The position numbers and the translations under genes were made by a program. Shown here piece by piece: positions 11,041 to 21,266 of a stretch of DNA of 64,000 nt. Each line of letters starts with the position of its first letter. The stretch's first letter is position 1. The notes under the pieces were generated by a model. That model made no database searches. It was not told where the DNA came from and saw only the letters and a list, made by a program, of their open reading frames with translations. Source of the stretch: Temnothorax longispinosus (taxonomy: Eukaryota > Arthropoda > Insecta > Hymenoptera > Formicidae); NCBI RefSeq assembly GCF_030848805.1, contig NC_092361.1, positions 17,195,406-17,259,405 of the forward strand. Reading direction: 5' to 3'.

Positions 11041-13410
11041 ATGACTACCACAGTTCAACAAGCCTTTCGACCTTTTTTTATTACGTGCTTTATTATCGGT
11101 TTATGTGTCTATCCATTAACTAGTCCAAAATCTGGGGTTGTATATCTAAGCATTCTGTATTCTGCGGCAGTGTGGTTTTTAAATGGCTATCTTTTGTACT
11201 ATACGGTGAGGTCTCTTTCATTTGAAAAATTATTTCCCCATACCATTACGTTAATCGTTTTGGAAGTTACCATCATTACGACAATTACATCTGTGATTTT
11301 TAACATATATTACAACAAGGTATAATTAATGTGTTTAATCTTTTTACCAATTATATTTTTACATTTACACTAATTAGATTACACTGTAATGCTAAAGTAA
11401 TTACGCACATGTAAATATTTACATCAATTGTCAATATAACATTTCTATTTAATATTAAAATGGTTTTATTAAGCAAGATTTTTTAAGTTGTCTATATGTG
11501 TAAACGCATTTTATCACAGAAGAATAATATATACCATTATATTTAATATTATTTTTTAATTTCATTTTAGAGACTTCAAATGTGTATGAAGAGACTTACT
11601 GCAGTGGATGATTCTTTGAAAGAACTAGGTAGTCCAAAAATATATGAAAAAATGCATATGTTGTCAAAACGAATAGCAATTGGGTGGACTGTGTGGTGCT
11701 TTGCTCTGAATTTTAACGACACCACATCATGGCTGGTATTTCTGAAAGAAATAACTACTTTATGGGCATTTATTCTAGCTCATATGTATTTAATTATTGT
11801 ACTAATGCTAGTACACTTATAAACTCAGTGTTCATCACTTTCTTATGGTTTGTACTTGTATGTTTATCAAATTAACGCAACTAATTATATATTCAAAACA
11901 TTTTCCATTTTTAAAGATAATGTATATATATTTTACACAATTTTTAAAATAATTAATAAAAGGCAATCATCACAGGAATGACAATTTTCGGCATTTGTAA
12001 AAGTACCTATTCAAAAAATTAATTCTTAATTAATTTGTAAAAGTATATTTAAAAATTGATTCTAAAAAGTGATATATAAGATACGTATTATTTTGTAAAT
12101 TTCAATATATATTATAATTTTATAAATATAGAATTTATTATATATACAAGATACAAGTTTTAAACCTTATTATCCAAAAATGGTTAATAGATCTGTCATA
12201 GCATAGAGGCTACAATTCAAAATATTATTTAGTGAAATAATATTTATAAAACAGGTACATCGGCACCAGGTTTGATGAAGTAAATCAGCATATGCAAAAT
12301 CTACTGATAAAGAAAGAGCATTCACTAAGGAATACATGGAAGAAACCTACAATAATTGTTCATCAATGTACCTTGGGTGCTGATAATTACAAGCGAGTGT
12401 TGTGGAGCTTAATGTAATTCAATACATATGCATATATTTATGTAGAATATTATTTTAATAGTATATAACAAAAAACAATCAATTATAATTTGTAAAAACA
12501 ATTTCTTTTTATTATTTTTAGTAATAAAATGTTTTTTAGTAATAAAAAATTTATTTGTCGACAGACATCTTCATTTAGAACTATGTCGCATTGCACGTGA
12601 ATGGAATCTGGTGTTTGGAATTCAAATGACTACCGAAACAGCATCTTATTCATTACTTGGAACATCATTATGCTTCTACTTATACAAATCGTTAATGCAT
12701 CGAGAGCTAATACCAGTCAGCGTATGGTTTCGAATAGCTTTCCGGATGTTTATGATTGTAGGAAAAGTGTATATTATAAATTACATTTGTGAAAATGTCT
12801 GTTTTAAGGTAAAAAAAATGTACAATGCACTTTCAATACAAGAGAATATACATATATTCAATATAAATCAATTATAAATTTTAGGCTAACAAAATTGACA
12901 AAATAATCAATGAATTGACTTTTCGATATGATGACGTTTTGAAAGAGGTAAAAAATATTTTAATAGCAAAAGAGTAAATAAAGCAAATTATGTTAAATGA
13001 CTATTTATGTACAGATTTATCAGTTCAATTTGCAAACAATGCATCATCCGTTGGAGTTTACTGGAATGGGTTTCTTCTCCTTTGGTAACAAATTCCTCAT
13101 AAAGGTTCATTTTTCATCTATTTTTACTGTTACTTTATTTTTGCATGTTATATAGAAATTCATAAAATTGCTTCTAAGCTTATCGTTAAAGTTGTTATTA
13201 AAGTTAAGTTATTACTTTTTTTTTACATACGTACATTATATTATTTATCTTACATTTATCTTACATCATATTTAAATATAATGCTAGCTTTACAAATAAT
13301 AAGAATTAATTGAAAATTTATACATTTTTTCTTAGTTCTGCGTAGCGATTACAACGTTTTTGACCATCGTGATACAAATGTCGACGCCTGATTTACCTTT
13401 TAAAGAGTAA
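11041..13410 (+). pseudogene. gustatory receptor C (clade III), frameshifted in exon 2
   Basis: Sister of gene B with matching exons: 11041-11319, 11571-11847, 12255-12413, 12565-12808, 12885-12947, 13015-13104, 13336-13410. Exon 1 reads MTTTVQQAFRPFF, and the last exon has TFLTIVIQM followed by a longer tail than B. Exon 2 is in frame through AHMY. It then has two extra T at about 11790-11791 compared with B, which shifts the frame and brings in TAA at 11820-11822. Sequence after the insertion stays collinear with B base for base in length, so this is a true 2-bp insertion (or a sequencing/assembly error), not divergence. Every other exon is open, so inactivation would be recent. Confidence 0.75.
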
Positions 13411-13535
13411 TCCACTCTGCACTTTATATTAAGTTTAGTATCCCAAAAGCTCATCAAAACAATTATTTGTAATCACATCGATTATATGCAGGTATATCGC
13501 TTGAGCCAATGTAGTAATAATTTAAAAAAACAATT

Positions 13536-14229
13536 TGTTATGTGATCAGCATAGATATTACTCGTATCTACGCCGTATTTTCGTCTTGCGCTTTATTTAA
13601 TGTGTAACAAATACAGAAAACAGTTGAAAAGATCGTTTTAATACAGAATGTAAACGTTAAACATTAAAAGCAGAAAATAACAATTAAGAAGAGAACGCAT
13701 ACGCGCATACATACATGGATCGGTTGCGCATTGTATGTGACTTCGCTTAGGGGCTGTTGCCCTGAGTCGTGAGAGCGGTAAGCGACGACGCCTGGGGGAC
13801 TATCGCCCTGAGTCGCTACCTGATTGTTCGGATGCGACAGCGCCTTGAGGTGTAGACTTGGGTCGCCTTGGCTTGACACACACTTTATTCAATGTTCACA
13901 ATTGTGTCCTTTGTATAGAATTTAAATGTTCGTCTCGAAGGAAAGGCAAAATCTCGAGCGATCTTTCGTGGCCACGTAATCGTTGTGTACACGTCGAAGT
14001 AACGAGGAAAAATCGAAAATCGGCCGTGACAACGAAGGATCGAAAACGCCGGAGCCACATCTAACGACCGTTGAAACTCGTCCCTAAGATACCGAATTAT
14101 TTATTTGTACATATAATTGATTGATGTACCTATAGGTGAATGTGTGTGTGTATGTGTCTGAGCCATCCGACGATCTCTCTTATTCGCTTTAGTTATGTCG
14201 TGCACGACGCATGTGTTTACTATATAACA
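13536..14229. mobile_element. solo LTR (694 bp) with exact empty site
   Basis: Begins TGTTATGTGATCAGC and ends TATATAACA (TG...CA with TGTTAT/ATAACA ends). 5-bp direct repeats CAATT flank it at 13531-13535 and 14230-14234. The paralogous flank near 792 has a single CAATT and no insert, which fixes both boundaries. No internal gag or pol and no second LTR are present, so this is a solo LTR left by LTR-LTR recombination. It is GC-richer than its surroundings. Superfamily (BEL/Pao or Gypsy type) is not determined. Confidence 0.85.
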
Positions 14230-14234
14230 CAATT

Positions 14235-15220
14235 AATGATTCTACCAACTAGTAATTTTCTTCTTTTTGTTGTGCTTACAGATTAATCACGTAATATCTT
14301 TAAATGAGACACTATATAAAACGGAAAACATTTTTATTACACTTAAAATATTAATAATAATTAAAGGGTAAAACGCATTCTTTATATATAATTTATATAA
14401 TCAATAATGTTAAAATTAAATAAATCAATTATTGTCGATTTATACGCACTTTTAGTACGTTTTAATATACTTTAATACATATGAAAATTATTTTGACAAC
14501 AATATTAAATATTAGTTTATTTATTTTATTAATTAAATTTCTTTTAGTGTCTAAATCTATATTCTATCGATATTCTACAAATAATGTGACTTGCAATGTG
14601 ATATCATTATTAGGATATGTAAGTTCATCGTGTTTCATTATGAATTATTCACAGATAATACAAGATATAGATAATTTTTTTTGGCAATTACAGCAGCAGA
14701 ATAAAAAGTAAGATGCGAAAATAATTGTAAATGTTTCGCATCGCAAATTTAATAATCTAGAAAGTTTTACCGTAAAATTTCACAAATTTCTACACTCTAG
14801 TCGATTTATACCTCACATCAATAAAATTACATTGTTCTCCAAAAGAATAAAGAATAAGTAAAAAGCAAATTTAATATAATTTTTACACTTCCAGAAATTC
14901 TAAAAATATTTCTTTTATGTTTCTCCTCTTTTCTTGCTATTGTTGCGACAAATTGATATTAAAAAATACTATTACTCATATCATTAAATTACTATTACTC
15001 ATTATCGTTGTCCTTTTACTTGTTAATCTTATTATGTATCATCAGATATGACACATGAGGAAAGTTACGTTACATAGACCAATACTGACAGAAGTAACAG
15101 TAAACGTATTTGCTTCAAACTAATAAAAAGAATACGTAGAAAACTGTATTAGTGGCTCCATCCATTACAATGGATCCCAACAAGATTCAACCATCAATCA
15201 TTTTTTTTTACTCATCAAAG
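14235..15220. other. C-D spacer, no gene
   Basis: Continues the flank shared with 793-2210 up to about 15000, then unique AT-rich sequence to the D promoter block. Short open frames show no receptor or other domain. Confidence 0.6.
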
Positions 15221-15280
15221 TGAATCTATAATTTCAATATGCGTAAGTGCTGTAAGGAACATATACTGTGATTACGAAGT
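15221..15280 (+). promoter_or_regulatory. clade III upstream conserved block (gene D)
   Basis: GAATCTATAATTTCAATAT then GCGTAAGTGC at 15241-15250 and CATATACTGTGATTACGAAG. It lies 112 bp before the start codon and is conserved with B, C, J and M. Confidence 0.4.
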
Positions 15281-15362
15281 TCCGCCGCAGTTGCAAATCG
15301 ACACAATAGCGATACACCCAATAAACAAGTTTGAACATACAGTCAATAAATTTGCAATAGCG

Positions 15363-17742
15363 ATGATCGTGGTAACTACAATCCAACAGGCTCTGCGTCC
15401 TTTCCTCGTTATGTGCTTTATTGTCGGTTTAGGATTTTACCCCGGAAAACAACCAAGGATTTGGTGGACTGCGTATTTAAGTATTCTATATTCTCTGACA
15501 CTATGGTTTACTTATGCTTATCTCTTTTATTATATAATAATTCTCTTTAAAATCGAAATACTATTTCGGACCTCAGTTGTTATAATCGTTACGGAGATTA
15601 ACATCTTTACCTTGGTTGTGTCCGTGATTATGAGCTTTTATCATCGAAAGGTACAATTATTCAAATATTTACTATATATTTAGCAATGTTAAAGTAATTA
15701 TATTATTTTATATTTCTAATATGGCGCGCAGCTTTAAAAAATAAAAATTTTTTATAAAGCAATATATATCTAATGTTTTTTTATTTTTTGATTTTACAAT
15801 GTATTTTTATCAAAATAGCATAATTGCTTTACATAATACATGATGACATAGATGCGTTTCAAATTGTCGCCTGCTATTATTTTAGAGATTTGCTATGTGC
15901 TTGAAGAAGCTTGCAGCTGTAGACGATACCTTGGAAGAACTGGGCACTCCAAAAATGTATCGAAAAATATATATATGGTCGAAAAGAGTAGTAATTGTGT
16001 GGATCATGTACAGTATGACTGTAAATGTGTATGAGTCACTACTGTGGCAAAATTTGAATGAGACTGTTTCTTGGGGACTATATCTGCCTTACATACTAAA
16101 TCATTCTCTTCACATTAATACGCTCGTGGACTTATTATTTACCTTCATCTTATGGTTTGTATAATATTTATATTTACAGTATTTATTCAGTAAATAAATG
16201 TATCATTGTTTGTATTTGCATTTAATTTCCTGTATCTCTACTTTTCATAATTTCCTCGCTAGTGTAAAATTTATTCATTAAATACTAAATTCACTAAATA
16301 TCATTAAAATGATAAAAGAATTTAATAAAAAACTACAGAAAGTTTATACAAGGCTAAACATATTACTTCTATATGATCCTCAATTAAAATTTTCAGAATT
16401 AAAAGATAGATTACATATAAATTATATGTATATACCGTTATATATATTATATTATATAAAATTCCTACAATTCATGTAAATATGAGTTAAACATTTTCAT
16501 TTATCATATATTATTAAATGTTTTGATTTGCTACATATTTTATACTTTCTGAGATGTTTTTTGCACAGGTATATTGGCACTAGATTTGATAAGATAAGCG
16601 AGCACATACGGTATCTGTCAGTGAGAGAAGAGCGTGGACTGAAATGTACATGGAAGAAACCTGTGGTCGGTCTTCACCGATATATTATGTGTACTGATAA
16701 CCATAAACGGATGCTGTGGATCTCAATGTAAATTGATACACATTTATATATATGATAGATCATCGACTTATGTACTAATAATAATTAAATAAGATAAAAC
16801 TATATATTAAAAAGCAATAAAAATAAATTATAAGAATCACTTGGGTTCTTAAAATGATATGAGTTGTCATATAATTATCTATATTTTTTCATAACCAAAT
16901 GTGTCTTTTGGCAGGCATCTTCACTTAGAATTATGTCACCTTGCTCGCGAACTAAATTCAATATTTGGAACACAAATAACTTTTGAAATGGCATCCTATC
17001 TTCTATATTTAACTGCACTATGTTATTACTTGTGCTTGATGCTAATACGGAAACAATCAGATGAAGAAATACATTCAACAATATTCTATTTGAACTTGTT
17101 CAATACAGGGTTATGGCTTTTTTTATTTTTATTTAAACTCTACACCATAAATACCATTTGTGAGAATGTTACGGTTAAGGTAAAATCACACACACACACA
17201 TACATGCGATCCATAAATATATATATAGATTTTATTCTATAATAAATTCCATATTTCAGGCTAACAAAAATGATAAAGTAATTCATCAATTGACAAGTGT
17301 ACGTCAATATGCTAACATTTCGGAAGAGGTAAAAAGTATTTTAGCATAAAAACAGTAAGTAAAGCAAATTAAATAAAATTAAATAATAGTCATTTATCTA
17401 TAGATTCATCAGTTTACCTTGCAAACAATGCAGCATCCGTTAAAATTTTCTGGAATGGGCCTTTTCTACTTTGGCAATGCATTTCTTCGAAAGGTTTACT
17501 TTTAACTTTACCTTCCTCAGCATTTTATTTTTATATTTTGTATGTTAGTTTCAAAAATTAATTATCAAAAGTGTTATTAATATGTATCGTTATTATGCCA
17601 TTTAACTTGCAATTTTTAATTTATTAGCATTTTAAGTGCTGCTTTTATACCGAGTGAGAAAATTAATTGATTTATTCTTTTCCAGTTTTGTATGACGGTT
17701 ATAACGTACGTAATCATTATGATGCAGTTAAAAATAACTTAA
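15363..17742 (+). CDS. gustatory receptor D (clade III)
   Basis: Exons: 15363-15650, 15886-16154, 16569-16727, 16915-17179, 17260-17328, 17404-17493, 17686-17742; 398 residues, no lesion. The start ATG (MIVVTTIQQALRPF) aligns with paralogs; the frame is open upstream to a TTG but has no earlier ATG. Hydrophobic spans lie at about residues 12-28, 40-62 and 70-92 in exon 1. Exon 2 carries AAVDDTLEELGTPKMYRK and two more spans. Exon 3 starts YIGTRFDKI. Exon 4 has LARELNSIFGTQITFEM and ends INTICENVTVK. Exon 6 reads IHQFTLQTMQHPLKF. The last exon has TYVIIMMQL, the best match in the window to TYxxxxxQF. Closest in layout and sequence to J. Confidence 0.88.
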
Positions 17743-17896
17743 AAAGTTTTGTAAGTGTTTATTAACAATTTTCAAAATGAATAACAAATGTAACACAATA
17801 AAATTAATAAAATAATAACATAAATTTTGGCAAAAATTTCATTAATAATTTATTTCCTGTTTACAAATAAATCATGTTTAAGTTGATCCATAATTA
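17743..17896. other. 3' flank of D
   Basis: AT-rich; includes an AATAAA-like signal near 17799. No gene. Confidence 0.4.
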
Positions 17897-18783
17897 GAGG
17901 AAAGTCCCCTATTATGAGATAGGCTTCTAATATGCGACAGCGAGATTTCTGCTAAACTAATAGGCCCTATCTGTTGGTTCCACCATGAACTTATTGCCCT
18001 TGGGGTAAAACCTATTTAGTGGAAAATTCATTGTTTGATCGTGCGTGTATAGAAGAGAAAGAAATTGTGAAATTGGATGTTGTCAAGTGCCATGGATATG
18101 AGTCTTTAAACCTTGTTTATTATATAATTAATAAATATTTGGCAATAAGTTCTGCATGCAGCGATAGAGTAAGGTCGTATTGATAGGAAAATACGGGATA
18201 TGTTGAGTTGCTTAATTGTAGAGATTAGATTTGGTGATCGCGAAACCGCAAGGCGTGGTGCTCGTAACATGATACTCAGGGTACTCCTCAGTTGCTGGAG
18301 TATGAAAGTTATTGTATAGTAATAAAAGAAAAAAAAATACTATATTAACGTTAAGGGGTTTATACGAATTTATAAGACTGTGCTGACCTTGATTTGAGAG
18401 GGAAGAGTGGAGGGGGAAGATTAGGTACAATATTGAGTATAAGTAGGTTTACGATTATTGCAAATATGCTTCTCCATTACATTTGTCTTTCAAAAACTTT
18501 AAATAAAGTTTTTTAATTGCAATATCATGTATTTTGCACTTTATTAGCGATTTCCCGGGGTCTCTCATATTAGGAGCACACTTTTTCGATTTTGCCGAAA
18601 GCTCATTTTTCACATTTTTCTAATTTTCAGCAAAATTAATATTTAAATTAAATTTTACATTTCAGCATCTTAAAGCTTATTAAATTCCCTTTAAAATGAC
18701 CTACTATATTTTTCAATTCTGCCCATAGACTTCCGGCAATCACACAAAATAGATATGGTATCTCATAATCGGGTACTTTCCTC
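17897..18783. mobile_element. 887-bp TA-flanked inverted-repeat transposon
   Basis: Left end GAGGAAAGTCCCCTATTATG and right end CATAATCGGGTACTTTCCTC are imperfect inverted repeats of about 27 bp (GAGGAAAGT perfect). They are bounded by TA at 17895-17896 and 18784-18785. No transposase frame. TA duplication suggests a Tc1/mariner-type non-autonomous element. Confidence 0.8.
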
Positions 18784-18785
18784 TA

Positions 18786-19561
18786 CTTATGGTGTTGATA
18801 TTTCTTTTAGCAAGGCAATTGATAAACTCCAACGTCAGATATAAATAACATTTGTCATTATAAAAATCTATGAATAGTATCTCAATATATCTGTTTTCTT
18901 TTGTTTCTTATGCTTAATAATTTTATTCTAAAATCTAAATCTAATTTTAAAATTTTATTCTTATTCCAAAATCTAATATGTGCAAATATGTCCTCAAATT
19001 TTACAATTTATGTAATAAATAACGTTTAATTTTACACAATAATACTTACAATTTTTTGCTACTAGTTTTCAATAATTGTTAATAATTTTCTTACAGCCAA
19101 CATGTACATTTTTATTTGTTTAATCCATACAGTTAGTTTAAAATAAATTTTGTCACAAATATCCGTCACACAAAAAATTAGAACACAAAAATTAATTTCT
19201 TTACATAATTGTGTAAGACTGAATGAGACAAAGAACGTACGTCATATTGTAAACCTTCAGTTTTTCACCATAGTCATAAATTATGTATTTATTTAAATAA
19301 ATAATAAACACATATTATATTATAAATATCTGTATAAATTGTAATACTTCAAAAAGATAAAGCAAATAATAATAAGATTGTGTAATCATATTCCTTTTCA
19401 ATTAACAAGATTTATTGGTAATATAAAACATAATAATAAAATAAACCAACTTCTTTGAAGAACTGAATTAAATTTGATTACATTAATTTAGCGTTTCATA
19501 TAACGCAAGTAAATATGCATAGAAAGTGCAAAATGTAATTCAAAAGTAAGTGCATTATATA
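18786..19561. other. D-E spacer, AT-rich
   Basis: No gene or structured repeat recognised. The last 60 bp (AAATGCAATTCAAAAGTAAG type) match 29950-29985 before gene G. Confidence 0.5.
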
Positions 19562-21087
19562 AGGGAGACCGGGGCTATCTGTCTACGGGGGTTATGTGTG
19601 TCCACAGTACTGCTATCTCAAGTTTTAAGAGACATATGTCTTTACCATTGCAACAAGTAGTTGAAAAATACCCTACGTAAGATATTTAAATGTTTGTTTT
19701 CTTCCGATCCCTCTCGCAGACGCTATATATACGTTAAAAGAAAAGCGAAAACAATTATTCACATTTTTCGACGGTCAAAAAATTTGCTGTGCGACAGTAG
19801 TTTAACTCAAATTAAAGTAAGCAATTCATAATATTATCAATTAATATATAATTATCAGATGTGAGAAGCGTCAAATCTTAATTCCGCATTATCTAAAATT
19901 GGCAACATGTTAAAGACTGAAAAACGTGGTCGGGGCTATCTGTCCTATTTTTGATGGAGCAATGTATCCATACTTCAATGACGAATTGTTCTTTTATAAA
20001 TAGATAATGGTGCATAACTACAAAAGCAAGACTTTCCTTAAGATGGATAAGGTAGACATACCCAATAAAATTATATTTAGAGCGATTAAAAAAATAAAAA
20101 TTGAGCAAGAATCTTTTCGTAAAAACAGCGTTAGACTTTGGAATAAATGTTCGGGCTCTCACTCGTTACTGTACAAAAGTGACCTACGAGCAACTATTTG
20201 ATTCTGCGATTCGAGAATCGTCGCCAAATTTTTATTTCAAAAATACGTATCAAGTTAAATATATGAGTTTGTCTTGAATTATTGAGTATTTTCTATTTTA
20301 AACGCCGAGGATAAAGTATAATAAAGGCCCCAAATAAAAAAAAAGATTAAAGAATTGAAGGGACAAAAGAATCACATTAGGGGTATTCAAATAAGTTAGA
20401 GTTTAACGGTTTGACAGGTTATGTCGGGTTAAAGTCGGGTAAAAAGTTAATTTTTAAACTTTTAACCCAAAGATTAATGTGATAAGTTAATGAGTCACTT
20501 ATGTATTTTGCATAACCTTAAAGAGTAGCGCGCCCAAAGTTAATTAATTAACTTTTTACTCGACTTTAACCCGACATAACCTGTCAAACCGTTAAACTTT
20601 AACTTATTTGAATACCCCTATTGATTTTGCAACAGACTCAAAATCAGTTTAACGCCACCATATATAAAGAAAAGTCAGCTCTACGCAGGAAACTTGTAAA
20701 AAAAAACTACACAAAGTGCCTATTACTTCTCTGACTCCAACGACTAGGCAGTTTTTTCAATATTATATATTAATAATAAATAATATTATAAATAAGTATA
20801 AAAATTAATATAAATAATGTGTTTTGTATTATATGTGGACAGATATAGCCCCTCGCGAATGTGGAAAGATAGCCCCACATATGGAGCTATCTGTCTACGG
20901 TTGACTTGTCCACTTAAAAAATTCGCCTCTTTAAAATGTTAAAAGATCAACGATTCTAATTATGTTTTTTTTAATAGCAAGGTTGAAAGGTTATAGGTAC
21001 CATTAAAATTTTAGCCAAATATTTTTATTAGTTTTTTAGTAAACTTGAAAAAAGCGTAAAGTGTGGACACATAGTCCCGGTCTCCCC
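19562..21087. mobile_element. TA-flanked inverted-repeat element, GGGAGACCGGGGC family
   Basis: Left end AGGGAGACCGGGGCTATCTG pairs with a right end whose complement reads GGGGAGACCGGGACTATGTG. TA flanks it at 19560-19561 and 21088-21089. The paralogous sequence before gene G (about 29985) is uninterrupted, giving an empty site. The interior repeats GCTATCTGTC/GATAGCCC motifs near both ends (about 19930, 20845, 20880). A separate MITE is nested at 20380-20618. Small frames of 60-90 residues inside have no recognised domain. Confidence 0.8.
20380..20618. mobile_element. nested 239-bp MITE with ~75-bp inverted repeats
   Basis: Starts GGGGTATTCAAATAAGTTAG and ends with its complement. The arms match almost fully for about 75 bp (GACAGGTTATGTCGGGTTAA in both). 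TA flanks it on both sides (20378-20379, 20619-20620). It could form a long hairpin. It sits inside the 19562-21087 element and so is younger. Confidence 0.85.
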
Positions 21088-21099
21088 TATGCTTTGTAT

Positions 21100-21120
21100 G
21101 CGGATCGATTATCTCAACTG
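21100..21120 (+). promoter_or_regulatory. conserved upstream motif of clade I gene E
   Basis: GGATCGATTATCTCAACTG, about 150 bp before the start codon. The same motif precedes G, and slightly changed forms precede K and L. Confidence 0.4.
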
Positions 21121-21266
21121 TGCTATCGTTTAATGTTTAAAGACATTTACGATATAATTATGTAGCCATTTCATCATAATAATAAATGTGACGTTTGCAC
21201 AATGTGAACGTTGCAAACTGAAAATTTTAACAGTTAACACATAGAATTGCGAGAGTCTCCGTTATT

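Noticed and set aside
13664..14064. Two frames of 68-71 codons on opposite strands
   Set aside because: Both inside the solo LTR; no gag or pol similarity seen and GC-richer sequence explains the open frames.
19893..20201. Overlapping frames of 89 and 64 codons
   Set aside because: Inside the 19562-21087 element on opposite strands. No recognisable transposase motif.
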